Assembly: GCF_014138285.1 (NCBI RefSeq)
Contig: NZ_JACGXN010000001.1
Span: 1,353,314-1,417,313, forward strand
Origin: Phyllobacterium myrsinacearum
GTDB taxonomy: Bacteria; Pseudomonadota; Alphaproteobacteria; Rhizobiales; Rhizobiaceae
Direction of reading: 5' to 3'
DNA: 64,000 nt
Part shown: piece by piece, positions 48,079 through 57,412 of the stretch
How positions within the stretch are numbered: the stretch's first letter is position 1
Layout: every line of letters starts with the position of its first letter
The notes under the pieces: model-generated
Database searches by the model: none
Told to the model about the DNA's origin: nothing
What the model saw: the letters and a program-made list of their open reading frames with translations, nothing else
Translations under genes and position numbers: made by a program

Positions 48079-49140
48079 CAACGATGTGATCACGTCGGCC
48101 AAGCCGGACAGAAGTTTCTCACACTCTTCGTCCGTACCGATGCTGATGCGAAGATAATCGTGTATTCGCGGTTTCGGAAAATGCCGTATCAATATAGCCC
48201 TGCTTCTCAGCTCACCAGCGATCTCCGCGCCAACTAGTGTGGCATGGCGTGCAAACAGAAAATTGGCCGATGACGGAACGACCTGAAATTGTAGGTCGCG
48301 CAGTGCCAAGGACAGCCTTTCCCTTGTGGCAATGACCCGGTCGCGTTTGTCCTCAAACCACTCCTTATCTTCCCAAGCGGCAACTGCACCAGCAATCGCG
48401 AGGCGATCCAGTGGGTAGGAGTTAAAACTATCCTTCACACGGTTCAGAGCTTCAATGAGCTGGGGTTGTCCGACAGCGAAGCCAACGCGAAGACCCGCAA
48501 GGCCGCGCGATTTCGAAAAAGTCTGGGTCACCAGCAGATTGGGATAGTGTGCAACCAGAGGAATGGCGCTCTGCGCGCCAAAATCAACATAGGCTTCATC
48601 AATGACTACGACTTGATCCGGGTGATCGGCGATCAGCTTCTCGATTTCCGACAGGGGTAAGGCTGTGCCAGTGGGCGCATTCGGGTTGGGCAGGATGATT
48701 GCACCGCACTCCTGCCGATAGTCGGAAATACGAATAGCCATGACATCATCGAGTGGGATCTCACGGAAGTCGATTCCGTACAGGCGGCAAAACGTGGGGA
48801 AGAAACTGTAGGTGATGTCAGGAAAGAGCAAAGGCTTATCGTGTTTCAGCAATGCCTGAAACACATGTGCCAGAACCTCATCCGAGCCATTGCCCACAAA
48901 GACGTTGTTGGCATCAAGACCATGGCTTTTGGCGATTGCCTCTCTCAAACTACGCACTGCCGGATCAGGATATAACCGCAGCACCTCCGTCGTCTCGGCG
49001 GCTATGGCCGCCAAGGCACGGGGAGAAGGGCCATATGGGTTTTCGTTGGTGTTCAACTTGACCAGATCGCGCAGTGCCGGTTGCTCTCCCGCGACATACG
49101 GAGTCAGCGTGTGCACGAGAGAACTCCAGAAACGGCTCAT
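48070..49140 (-). CDS. hisC: Histidinol-phosphate aminotransferase
   Basis: 356 residues from the ATG at 49140; the open frame begins 38 codons earlier but the HisC-type start [11 protein letters not shown] lies just past the chosen Met. [44 protein letters not shown], and the PLP lysine in [18 protein letters not shown] are visible. It makes histidinol phosphate from imidazole-acetol phosphate, or may act on aromatic amino acids as many orphan HisC proteins do. It stands outside any his operon, divergent from the copper ATPase gene. Confidence 0.9.
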   Translation of the reverse strand: MSRFWSSLVHTLTPYVAGEQPALRDLVKLNTNENPYGPSPRALAAIAAETTEVLRLYPDPAVRSLREAIAKSHGLDANNVFVGNGSDEVLAHVFQALLKHDKPLLFPDITYSFFPTFCRLYGIDFREIPLDDVMAIRISDYRQECGAIILPNPNAPTGTALPLSEIEKLIADHPDQVVVIDEAYVDFGAQSAIPLVAHYPNLLVTQTFSKSRGLAGLRVGFAVGQPQLIEALNRVKDSFNSYPLDRLAIAGAVAAWEDKEWFEDKRDRVIATRERLSLALRDLQFQVVPSSANFLFARHATLVGAEIAGELRSRAILIRHFPKPRIHDYLRISIGTDEECEKLLSGLADVITSLKR

Positions 49141-49286
49141 CAAAATGTCCACTCTTGCGTTGGCTGGGTAATCGCGATTCACGCAATCAGCGCGCGTCGA
49201 TTCTGACACCATTGCAAAAACAGGCCCTTGCAACAATCGAAATTCGCCGGCCATTCTGCTGTGCTGAAGAAACTTTCGAAGAGGCC

Positions 49287-49317
49287 TTGACCTTCCAGTT
49301 ACTGGAAGAATTACCTT
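49287..49317 (+). promoter_or_regulatory. CueR-type promoter of the copper ATPase gene
   Basis: A -35 box TTGACC (49287-49292) and a -10 box TACCTT (49312-49317) are separated by 19 bp, the over-long spacer typical of MerR-family promoters. The palindrome ACCTTCCAGTTACTGGAAG lies within the spacer, matching CueR/HmrR boxes. The ATPase start is at 49356 and cueR follows that gene. Confidence 0.85.
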
Positions 49318-49355
49318 TGCATCACTATCTTCCCGTACACGTCGAAAGTTCCATC

Positions 49356-51860
49356 ATGAAACATGACCATCACGACCACGATCACGCTGCCCATGGCCAC
49401 AGTTGCTGCAGCACGGACAAGGCCGACGCGGAGGTTGTGCGCGATCCCGTATGCGGCATGCTGGTTGATCCGACAGCCGGCAAGCCAACGGCGGAACATG
49501 CCAGCCGGGTGTTTCACTTCTGCTCGGCGGGCTGCCACAAGAAATTCGTAGCAAACCCCGAATCCCATCTGACGGCGGTTGACCCGGTCTGCGGTATGGA
49601 GGTGGACCGGGCAACGGCAAAGTATTTCCTGCGGCACGACAATGAGAAGTATTATTTCTGCTCCGCAAGCTGCATGACGAAATTCGAAAAGGCTCCGCAA
49701 GACTACCTTGGCGACAGACCGGCGCCAAAGCCAATGCCGGCGGGGACGCAATATACCTGTCCGATGCATCCGGAAATCATCAAAGACGGCCCGGGTTCCT
49801 GCCCGCTCTGCGGCATGGCACTCGAACCCATGGGCATTCCCACCGGCGACGAGGGTCCAAATCCCGAACTTGTGGATTTTACCCGCCGTTTCTGGATCAG
49901 CGCGCTTTGTTCCATACCTCTGCTCTTCATTACCATGGGCCCGATGCTTGGCCTGCCTTTCCGCGAATGGATCGGGGAAACCCGCGCCATGTGGCTGGAA
50001 TTTGCCCTGGCAACCCCCGTTGTTCTCTGGGCGGCCATACCGTTCTTCGAGCGGGCCTGGTCGTCTTTCGTCAACCGCAGCCCGAATATGTGGACACTCA
50101 TCGCCATAGGTGTCGGTGCGGCCTATGCTTTCAGCGTCGTGGCGACACTCGTTCCCGATATTTTCCCGCACGCCTTCCGCATGCACGGCGGCAGCGTGCC
50201 TGTCTATTTCGAGGCAGCGGCCGTTATCGTGACCCTGGTCTTCCTTGGTCAAATTCTGGAGCTGAAAGCACGCGAGCGTACTGGTTCGGCCATTCGAGCA
50301 TTGCTTAACCTTGCACCCAAAACCGCACGACGCGTGGCTGCCGATGGCAGTGAAAGCGATGTCGCGCTGGATGACGTTGTTGCCGGTGACAAATTGCGCG
50401 TTCGTCCGGGCGAAAGCGTACCGGTGGATGGCATCGTGCTGGAAGGCCGCTCGTCGATCGACGAATCCATGCTGACGGGCGAGCCGCTTCCTGTCGAAAA
50501 GACTGAGAACGATCCAGTAACCAGCGGCACACTGAACCGCAACGGCACCCTTCTGATCAAAGCGGAAAAGGTGGGGGCGGATACGGTCCTGTCGCAGATC
50601 GTCGGCATGGTTGCGACCGCCCAGCGCTCGCGCGCGCCCATTCAGGGTCTGGCGGATCGTGTCGCCAGCTATTTCGTGCCGGCGGTGGTTTTCGTCGCTA
50701 TCATTTCCTTTATCGCCTGGGCATGGTTCGGCCCGGAACCCGGCATGATCTATGGCCTTGTCGCCGCCGTCTCGGTGCTGATTATCGCCTGCCCCTGCGC
50801 GCTTGGCCTCGCAACGCCCATGTCGATCATGACCGCTACCGGACGCGGCGCGCAAGCCGGTGTCCTGATCAAGGATGCAGAAGCGCTGGAGCGTTTTGCT
50901 GGCGTCGATACTCTGATCGTGGATAAAACGGGAACCCTCACTGAAGGCAAGCCCAAACTCACCGATATCATCACAGGCGGTACGCTTACCGAAGAACAAT
51001 TGCTCGTTCTGGCGGCCACACTCGAGAAAGGTTCCGAACATCCGCTTGCCGAAGCCATCGTCGACGGCGCGAAGACGCGCAATCTCACCTTGCTCAAGGC
51101 GGAGACGTTCGAGGCTGTGACCGGCAAGGGTGTTACCGGCACCGTGGATCAGCAGTCCGTTGCCCTCGGCAACAAGGCGATGATGCAAGATGTCGGTGCT
51201 GATATCTCCTCACTAAGTACGAAAGCCGACGCATTGCGGACCGGAGGCAAAAGCGTCCTGTTTATTGCGGTTGACGGCAAGGCTGCCGGCATCATTGCCG
51301 TGGCCGACCCGATCAAGGCTACAACAGCGGAGGCGATCCGCTTGCTGCACAAAGCTGGTCTCAAGATCATCATGGCAACGGGCGACAACCGGATCACGGC
51401 ACAGGCGGTCGCCGCCCGGCTCGGCATCGATGAGGTTCGCGCCGACATGCTGCCTGAAGGCAAAAAACTGTTGGTTGATGAACTCCGGGCGAAGGGCGCA
51501 AAGATCGCCATGGCCGGTGACGGCGTAAACGATGCGCCTGCACTTGCCGCGGCCGATGTCGGCATTGCCATGGGCACAGGTGCTGACGTCGCGATGGAAA
51601 GTGCGGGCATTACCCTGGTAAAGGGTGATCTCAACGGCATTGTCCGGGCCCGCCATCTGGCTGACGCAACCATCCGCAATATCAAGCAGAACCTGTTCTT
51701 CGCCTTTGTCTATAATGTGCTCGGCGTTCCGGTGGCGGCCGGCGTTCTCTACCCCATCTTCGGGGCAATGCTTTCGCCCATGCTGGCAGCAGCGGCTATG
51801 AGTCTTTCTTCGGTATCGGTCATTGCCAATGCGTTGCGGCTGCGGACGCTGAAACTGTGA
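49356..51860 (+). CDS. copA: Copper-translocating P1B-type ATPase with two YHS domains
   Basis: 834 residues from the ATG at 49356. The upstream in-frame codons run through the CueR-type promoter and are rejected. A His-rich start ([13 protein letters not shown]) is followed by two YHS-type motifs ([10 protein letters not shown] near 30, [11 protein letters not shown] near 73) and a heavy-metal-binding motif YTCPMHPEI near 132. No classical HMA domain is present. The transmembrane CPC is C479-P-C481, TGE is LTGEPLP, and the phosphorylated D523 is in DKTGTLTEG. It exports Cu(I) from the cytoplasm. cueR follows 7 bp downstream. Confidence 0.93.
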   Translation: MKHDHHDHDHAAHGHSCCSTDKADAEVVRDPVCGMLVDPTAGKPTAEHASRVFHFCSAGCHKKFVANPESHLTAVDPVCGMEVDRATAKYFLRHDNEKYYFCSASCMTKFEKAPQDYLGDRPAPKPMPAGTQYTCPMHPEIIKDGPGSCPLCGMALEPMGIPTGDEGPNPELVDFTRRFWISALCSIPLLFITMGPMLGLPFREWIGETRAMWLEFALATPVVLWAAIPFFERAWSSFVNRSPNMWTLIAIGVGAAYAFSVVATLVPDIFPHAFRMHGGSVPVYFEAAAVIVTLVFLGQILELKARERTGSAIRALLNLAPKTARRVAADGSESDVALDDVVAGDKLRVRPGESVPVDGIVLEGRSSIDESMLTGEPLPVEKTENDPVTSGTLNRNGTLLIKAEKVGADTVLSQIVGMVATAQRSRAPIQGLADRVASYFVPAVVFVAIISFIAWAWFGPEPGMIYGLVAAVSVLIIACPCALGLATPMSIMTATGRGAQAGVLIKDAEALERFAGVDTLIVDKTGTLTEGKPKLTDIITGGTLTEEQLLVLAATLEKGSEHPLAEAIVDGAKTRNLTLLKAETFEAVTGKGVTGTVDQQSVALGNKAMMQDVGADISSLSTKADALRTGGKSVLFIAVDGKAAGIIAVADPIKATTAEAIRLLHKAGLKIIMATGDNRITAQAVAARLGIDEVRADMLPEGKKLLVDELRAKGAKIAMAGDGVNDAPALAAADVGIAMGTGADVAMESAGITLVKGDLNGIVRARHLADATIRNIKQNLFFAFVYNVLGVPVAAGVLYPIFGAMLSPMLAAAAMSLSSVSVIANALRLRTLKL

Positions 51861-51867
51861 GGTTCCC

Positions 51868-52263
51868 ATGAATATCGGCCATGCATCGGAAAAATCGGGC
51901 TTACCGCCCAAGACCATTCGCTACTACGAGGATATCGGGCTGTTGAAGCCCGACCGGTCCGACAATGGCTATCGGGACTATTCGATGTCGGATGTCCACA
52001 AACTGCGCTTCCTGCAACGTTCGCGCGGGCTTGGGTTTTCCGTAGAGGAATGCCGCCAGCTTCTGGCACTCTACGAAGACAAGGAGCGGGCGAGCTCCGA
52101 TGTCAAAAGCATCGCCAAGGCGAAGCTGAAGGAAATCGACCGCAAAATCACTGAACTGCGTGAACTGCAGCATACATTGCAGCATCTGGTCGCTCATTGC
52201 CATGGCGATCAGCGGCCGGACTGCCCGATTCTCGAGAGTATTTCAGGCACGGCTGACGCTTAA
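51868..52263 (+). CDS. cueR: Cu(I)-responsive MerR-family regulator CueR/HmrR
   Basis: 131 residues. The MerR HTH reads NIGHASEKSGLPPKTIRYYE with the wing after it, then a long dimerisation helix. The metal-binding cysteines C111 and C119 (AHCHGDQRPDCPIL) match C112 and C120 of E. coli CueR. It activates the upstream copper ATPase gene from the 19-bp-spacer promoter at 49287. It is translated 7 bp after that gene and converges with the Dabb gene, overlapping by four bases. Confidence 0.94.
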   Translation: MNIGHASEKSGLPPKTIRYYEDIGLLKPDRSDNGYRDYSMSDVHKLRFLQRSRGLGFSVEECRQLLALYEDKERASSDVKSIAKAKLKEIDRKITELRELQHTLQHLVAHCHGDQRPDCPILESISGTADA

Positions 52264-52553
52264 GGTAGAGTGGAGACCACGTCAGCCGAGATACGCAATT
52301 CGCGCAAGGGGCGAACCACCGCCGTGGTTTCGCTATACGTCGGGTGGGCCTTGTAGGCGGCCAACGCTTCGGCGCTCTCGAACTCGCCATAGACGACGAT
52401 ATCGATCTCGCCTGAAATCGGATCCGTCTTGGTGTTCTTCATGACCTCAAAGACGAGGGAATGCGGAATTTCTCCAAGCCGCTTGAGACGGGTATGAATC
52501 GTGTCGACATCATCCGGATTGCGGGCACTGAAGAATACTATATGGCGGATCAC
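52260..52553 (-). CDS. Dabb (dimeric alpha/beta barrel) family protein
   Basis: 97 residues with a GTG start at 52553, AGGAA upstream. The pattern MIRHIVFFSARNPDDVDTIH, then PHSLVFEVMKN and FESAEALAAYKAHPTYSETT matches the stress-responsive A/B barrel domain. Members are small ferredoxin-like dimers found in stress proteins and polyketide cyclases. The specific role is unknown. It overlaps the 3' end of cueR by four bases. Confidence 0.83.
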   Translation of the reverse strand: MIRHIVFFSARNPDDVDTIHTRLKRLGEIPHSLVFEVMKNTKTDPISGEIDIVVYGEFESAEALAAYKAHPTYSETTAVVRPLRELRISADVVSTLP

Positions 52554-52846
52554 GGTCTTGTTCCTGCTTGATCGAACTGGTGCGGACTTTTAATGCACCG
52601 GCCCTTGGCGTCAATAGATGCGCTGTCGCAGTCTGGCAGGCCAAGCCGCTTCTGCGCACGCGTTTTGGGCTCAATCCTGTCGGCGAAATGTACAGAATGG
52701 CCGGAAAACCGGCAGATCGAAAGCGATCCTGACGAAATCAGGGCAAATCCTTATACTTTCCTTACGCGACTCCCCTGCCTTCGCAATCGACCCTTGACCC
52801 GGAAAAGCGCATTTTCGCTCCACGAAAAACCATGTGGAGCATTTTC

Positions 52847-52930
52847 ATGCTGGACTTCATCTTTATTGCGCTTGGAAGCGGTATCCTGCTGCTTCTGGGC
52901 CTGTACGCGCAGGCACTGAACCGTGTTTGA
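52847..52930 (+). CDS. Small membrane peptide upstream of kdpF
   Basis: 27 residues starting MLDFIFIALGSGILLLLGLY and ending in AQALNRV: one transmembrane helix with a short basic tail. The ATG at 52847 has GGAG about 8 bases upstream; an earlier ATG at 52832 is possible. The last 8 bases overlap the start of kdpF, implying translational coupling. Similar tiny peptides ending in an arginine-hydrophobic tail precede kdpF in other bacteria, as I recall, but are seldom annotated. A KdpF-like role in the Kdp complex is inferred. Confidence 0.6.
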   Translation: MLDFIFIALGSGILLLLGLYAQALNRV

Positions 52931-53009
52931 GCTCGTTCTTGGCCTTGGCGTCGCTTTTGGCCTTTGCGTCTATCTGGTCGTGACACTTGTCGCGCCCGAA
53001 CGCTTCTAA
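52923..53009 (+). CDS. kdpF: K+-transporting ATPase subunit KdpF
   Basis: 28 residues from a GTG start: FELVLGLGVAFGLCVYLVVT then LVAPERF. One transmembrane helix and the P-E-R-F end are typical of KdpF (29 residues in E. coli). KdpF stabilises the KdpABC complex. The gene begins inside the end of the preceding small ORF and ends 33 bp before kdpA, which has CGGAG ahead of its ATG. Confidence 0.85.
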   Translation: MFELVLGLGVAFGLCVYLVVTLVAPERF

Positions 53010-53042
53010 GACGCGTTTCTATTCCTATTTCGGAGAATATCC

Positions 53043-54752
53043 ATGACACTCGTCGGATGGCTGCAGATCAGCCTGACGCTTCTCGCCGTTCTTCTGGCGG
53101 TCAAGCCACTCGGACTCTATATGAACCGTGTTTTCGCAGGCGAAAGAACCTTTCTTTCACCTGTTTTCAGGCCTGTTGAATGGGCCTTTTACAAGGCCGC
53201 AGGCATTGACGAAAAACGCGAACAGAACTGGCTCGGCTATACGTTCGGCGTGCTGCTTTTCAGCGTTGCCGGATTTGTTTCGCTTTACGCGGTCCTGAGA
53301 TTCCAGGCCGTATTGCCGCTCAATCCGCAAGGTTTCCCGGCGGTCGCCCCCGATCTCGCGTTCAACACGGCCGTCAGCTTCGTCACAAACACGAACTGGC
53401 AGTCCTATGGCGGCGAAACCACAATGAGCCATTTCAGCCAGATGGCTGGACTGACCGTGCACAATTTCCTTTCAGGTGCGACCGGTATCGCCATTGCCGT
53501 GGCGCTGTCACGTGCATTTGTGCGTTCGCATATGACGACACTGGGCAATTTCTGGGTCGATATGACGAGAGCAACACTCTACGTCCTTCTGCCGCTCGCC
53601 GTGATCGTAGCCCTTGTGTTTGTCGCGATGGGCATGCCGCAGACGCTCGACGCTTCCGTTACAGCAACAACACTGGAAGGCGTGAAACAGGTCATCTCGA
53701 CCGGCCCGGTTGCCAGCCAGGAAGCCATCAAGCAGCTCGGTACCAATGGCGGCGGTTTCTTCAACGTCAATGCCGCGCACCCTTTTGAAAATCCGAATGC
53801 GTTTTCCAACTATCTCGGCGTCTTTGCCATGCTCGTTGTCTCGTCGGCCATGGTCTATACATTCGGCCAGATGACAGGCAACCGCCGTCAGGGCTGGGCA
53901 CTGCTTTCCGCCATGGGCATCCTGCTGATCATCGGCATCGGTGCGGTCTACTGGGCCGAAACCAGCGGCAACCCTATCCTCACCCATCTTGGTATTGATC
54001 CGATCCAGGGCAACATGGAAGGTAAGGAAATTCGGTTCGGTCAGTCAGGCAGTGCACTTTATACAGCCGTTACCACGGGTCTTTCCAACGGCGGCGTCAA
54101 TACGATGCATGCCTCGCTGACTCCTCTCGGCGGTCTTGTCCCGATGTTCCTCATCCAGCTTGGTGAAGTCTTGCCGGGCGGCGTGGGTTCGGGTCTCTAT
54201 GGCATGGTTGTGTTCGCCATTCTTGCGGTCTTCGTTGCCGGCCTGATGGTTGGCCGTACACCGGAACTTCTCGGCAAGAAGATTGAATCGCGCGAAATGA
54301 AGTATGCCATGCTGGCCGTCCTGGTCCTGCCACTGGCCATTCTCGGCTTCTCGGCTCTTGCAGCGATCCTGCCGGTCGGTCTTGCAGGACTTTTGAACAA
54401 AGGCCCGCACGGCCTTTCGGAAATCCTCTATGCCTACTCGTCCGCCGCGGGTAACAATGGCTCTGCCTTTGCCGGCCTGACCGCCAATTCGCCGTGGTAC
54501 AATACGACACTCGGCATTGCCATGCTGCTCGGCCGCTTCGCCTACATCGTGCCTGTGCTGGCAATTGCCGGTTCGCTGGTGGCCAAGCAGAAGGTTCCGG
54601 CCTCTTCCGGTACGTTCCCGACCGATACGCCACTCTTTGTCGGCCTTCTCGTCGGTATCATCATCATCCTTGGCGGCCTGCAGTATTTCCCTGCGCTCGC
54701 TCTCGGTCCGATCGTCGAGCATTTCCTGATGCTTGCCGGTCAGACGTTCTAA
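53043..54752 (+). CDS. kdpA: K+-transporting ATPase subunit KdpA
   Basis: 569 residues, against 557 in E. coli. About ten transmembrane helices carry four selectivity-filter-like loops: [50 protein letters not shown] and [12 protein letters not shown]. KdpA binds potassium from the periplasm with micromolar affinity and passes it to KdpB. The order kdpF-A-B-C-D-E is intact, which predicts high-affinity uptake under potassium limitation. Confidence 0.97.
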   Translation: MTLVGWLQISLTLLAVLLAVKPLGLYMNRVFAGERTFLSPVFRPVEWAFYKAAGIDEKREQNWLGYTFGVLLFSVAGFVSLYAVLRFQAVLPLNPQGFPAVAPDLAFNTAVSFVTNTNWQSYGGETTMSHFSQMAGLTVHNFLSGATGIAIAVALSRAFVRSHMTTLGNFWVDMTRATLYVLLPLAVIVALVFVAMGMPQTLDASVTATTLEGVKQVISTGPVASQEAIKQLGTNGGGFFNVNAAHPFENPNAFSNYLGVFAMLVVSSAMVYTFGQMTGNRRQGWALLSAMGILLIIGIGAVYWAETSGNPILTHLGIDPIQGNMEGKEIRFGQSGSALYTAVTTGLSNGGVNTMHASLTPLGGLVPMFLIQLGEVLPGGVGSGLYGMVVFAILAVFVAGLMVGRTPELLGKKIESREMKYAMLAVLVLPLAILGFSALAAILPVGLAGLLNKGPHGLSEILYAYSSAAGNNGSAFAGLTANSPWYNTTLGIAMLLGRFAYIVPVLAIAGSLVAKQKVPASSGTFPTDTPLFVGLLVGIIIILGGLQYFPALALGPIVEHFLMLAGQTF

Positions 54753-54764
54753 GGAATCACAAAA

Positions 54765-56813
54765 ATGTCTTCTAAGGCAAAATCCATCTCCCTGTTCGAT
54801 GGCGCCATCCTTGCCCAGGCGCTGAAGGGATCCATCTTCAAACTCGATCCGCGTCAGCTGGTGCGCAACCCCGTTATCTTCGTGACCGAGGTTGTAGCCG
54901 CAGTGGTTACCCTCCTGTGGGTGCGGGATCTTCTGTCGGGCAGCGGCACGCCGCTGTTCTCCGGTCAGATCGCCGCCTGGCTCTGGTTCACGGTCATCTT
55001 CGCAACATTCTCGGAAGCCATTGCCGAGGGCCGCGGCAAGGCGCAGGCCGACAGTCTCAAGCGGACGAAGTCCGATCTTGTTGCCAAACGCCTCAAAGCC
55101 GCCAATGGCACGGACTACGAGGCAATCCCGGCAACAAGCCTCAAGCTTGGCGATATCATTCTTGTCGAGGCGGGCGATCTCATCCCCGGCGACGGTGAAA
55201 TCATCGAGGGTGTCGCTTCGGTCAATGAAAGTGCCATCACCGGCGAATCCGCACCCGTCATCCGCGAATCCGGTGGCGACCGCTCTGCTGTCACAGGCGG
55301 CACCCAGTTGCTGTCCGACTGGCTGAAGATACGCATCACCACAAAACCGGGTGAAACCTTCGTCGACCGCATGATTGCACTGATCGAAGGCGCCGAGCGC
55401 CAGAAGACGCCGAACGAGATTGCCCTGTCGATCCTGCTTTCGGGTCTGACGCTGGTCTTTCTGATTGCGGTGGTCACGCTGTCGGGTCTTGCCGCCTACT
55501 CCGGCACGATCATGACCGTGACCGTACTGGCGGCCTTGCTCGTTACCCTGATCCCGACGACCATTGGCGGACTTCTCTCCGCTATCGGTATCGCCGGCAT
55601 GGATCGCCTGATCCGTTTCAACGTGATTGCCACTTCGGGCCGCGCGGTCGAGGCTGCCGGTGACGTGGATACGCTGCTTCTCGACAAGACAGGCACGATT
55701 ACCTTTGGTAACCGTATGGCGACCGAATTTATCCCTGTCGACGGCATTGCGGAAGATGAACTAGCCAATGCAGCGCTTCAGGCGTCGCTTTCCGACGAAA
55801 CCGCTGAAGGCCGGTCCATCGTTGCTCTGGCTCAGGCGGACTACGGCCTGTCCGACAACGTACTCAAAGGCAAGGAAGCAAGCTTCATTCCCTTTGCCGC
55901 CCAAACGCGTATCTCCGGCGTTGATATCGGTTCGCGGCAGATCCGCAAGGGTGCCGTGGATGCGATCCTGAAGTTTGCCGGCCTTTCCAAGGAAACAGCA
56001 CCGCAGAGTTTCCAGAAGGCCGTGGATTCCATCGCCCGTACCGGCGGCACGCCTCTCGGTGTGGCTGAAAACGGTCGCCTGCTGGGTGTGATTCACCTCA
56101 AGGACGTGGTCAAGCCCGACATCAAGGAACGTTTTGCTGCATTGCGTGCCATGGGCATCAAGACCGTGATGGTAACCGGTGACAACCCGGTAACCGCTGC
56201 AGCCATCGCCTCGGAAGCTGGTGTCGATGATTTCATGGCAGAGGCCACGCCGGAACAAAAGCTCGCCTATATCCGCAAGGAGCAGGAAGGCGGACGTCTG
56301 ATTGCGATGTGCGGTGACGGCACGAATGATGCCCCGGCTCTGGCCCAGGCTGACGTTGGCGTGGCCATGCAGTCCGGCACCCAGGCGGCGCGTGAAGCAG
56401 GCAATATGGTGGACCTCGACTCCAGTCCGACCAAGCTCATCGAGATTGTTGAAATCGGCAAGCAGATCCTGATGACCCGCGGTTCGCTGACAACGTTCTC
56501 CATTGCCAATGACGTGGCCAAATACTTCGCGATAATCCCGGCATTGTTCGTTGCAACTTATCCGCAACTGACTGCGCTGAACATCATGGGTCTGCACTCA
56601 CCGCAGTCAGCCATCCTGTCGGCGGTCATCTTCAACGCCTTGATCATCATTGCGCTCATTCCGCTGGCTCTCAAGGGTGTTCCCTACCGGCCTGTCGGCG
56701 CCTCGGCGCTCCTGCGGCGGAATCTTCTGGTCTACGGACTTGGTGGTCTTGCTGTGCCTTTCATCGGCATCAAGGCTATCGACCTTATCGTCGCCGCCTT
56801 GCACCTCGTTTAG
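54765..56813 (+). CDS. kdpB: K+-transporting ATPase ATP-binding subunit KdpB
   Basis: 682 residues, the same length as the E. coli subunit. The phosphorylated D307 is in [13 protein letters not shown], the actuator motif is [15 protein letters not shown], and the hinge is [20 protein letters not shown]. It belongs to the P1A ATPases and hydrolyses ATP to drive potassium through KdpA. It begins 12 bp after kdpA with AAGGAAT upstream. Confidence 0.98.
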   Translation: MSSKAKSISLFDGAILAQALKGSIFKLDPRQLVRNPVIFVTEVVAAVVTLLWVRDLLSGSGTPLFSGQIAAWLWFTVIFATFSEAIAEGRGKAQADSLKRTKSDLVAKRLKAANGTDYEAIPATSLKLGDIILVEAGDLIPGDGEIIEGVASVNESAITGESAPVIRESGGDRSAVTGGTQLLSDWLKIRITTKPGETFVDRMIALIEGAERQKTPNEIALSILLSGLTLVFLIAVVTLSGLAAYSGTIMTVTVLAALLVTLIPTTIGGLLSAIGIAGMDRLIRFNVIATSGRAVEAAGDVDTLLLDKTGTITFGNRMATEFIPVDGIAEDELANAALQASLSDETAEGRSIVALAQADYGLSDNVLKGKEASFIPFAAQTRISGVDIGSRQIRKGAVDAILKFAGLSKETAPQSFQKAVDSIARTGGTPLGVAENGRLLGVIHLKDVVKPDIKERFAALRAMGIKTVMVTGDNPVTAAAIASEAGVDDFMAEATPEQKLAYIRKEQEGGRLIAMCGDGTNDAPALAQADVGVAMQSGTQAAREAGNMVDLDSSPTKLIEIVEIGKQILMTRGSLTTFSIANDVAKYFAIIPALFVATYPQLTALNIMGLHSPQSAILSAVIFNALIIIALIPLALKGVPYRPVGASALLRRNLLVYGLGGLAVPFIGIKAIDLIVAALHLV

Positions 56814-56830
56814 AGCTTAAAGGAAATCAA

Positions 56831-57400
56831 ATGTTTGCTCAAATTCGCCCAGCCATCGTGCTCACGCTCATCCTGACCGTCGTGACAGGGCTGCTCTATC
56901 CACTCGCCATCACGGGTCTTGGCCAGACGCTGTTCGCAGCGCAGGCCAATTCCAGTCAGGTCAAACGCGGTGATGTGGTCGTTGGCTCTTCGCTCATCGG
57001 CCAGAACTTCACCAAGGACATCTACTTCTGGCCGCGTCCGTCGGCCACCAGTCCCGATGCCTATAATGCCGGATCGTCAAGCGGTTCGAACCTCGGCCCG
57101 ACATCCCAGGTTCTGGTTGACCGGGTCAAGGCATCCGTCGATGCCCTGAAGGCTGGCGGTGCTGCCGGTCCGGTGCCTGCCGATGCGGTAACAACCTCCG
57201 CCTCGGGACTTGATCCTGATATTTCGCCTGACTATGCCAAATTGCAGATTGACCGCGTTGCCAAGGCCCGCGCCTTGCCAGCCGACGCAATTTCTGCACT
57301 GGTAACTGCGAACACGCGGCATCCTGTCCTTGGCATTTTCGGTGAGGCTGGGGTAAACGTTCTGGCGCTCAACATGGCGCTCGACGACCTGAAAAAATAA
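56831..57400 (+). CDS. kdpC: K+-transporting ATPase subunit KdpC
   Basis: 189 residues. A single N-terminal transmembrane helix (about residues 8-30) is followed by a periplasmic domain with SSLIGQNFTKDIYFWPRPSA, AGSSSGSNLGPTS and the late ALVTANTRHPVLGIFGEAGV. KdpC raises the affinity of the complex. It begins 17 bp after kdpB, with AAAGGAA upstream, and ends 12 bp before kdpD. Confidence 0.96.
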   Translation: MFAQIRPAIVLTLILTVVTGLLYPLAITGLGQTLFAAQANSSQVKRGDVVVGSSLIGQNFTKDIYFWPRPSATSPDAYNAGSSSGSNLGPTSQVLVDRVKASVDALKAGGAAGPVPADAVTTSASGLDPDISPDYAKLQIDRVAKARALPADAISALVTANTRHPVLGIFGEAGVNVLALNMALDDLKK

Positions 57401-57412
57401 CCTGAGGCGTAT

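Noticed and set aside
49074-49355. N-terminal extension of the copper ATPase
   Set aside because: It crosses the CueR-type promoter and overlaps the start of the divergent hisC gene; translation must begin after the transcription start, so the Met at 49356 is used.
49311-51188. 625-codon open frame on the minus strand
   Set aside because: It is antisense to the copper ATPase gene, whose domains are unmistakable; the predicted protein resembles nothing and is an artefact of high-GC codon use.
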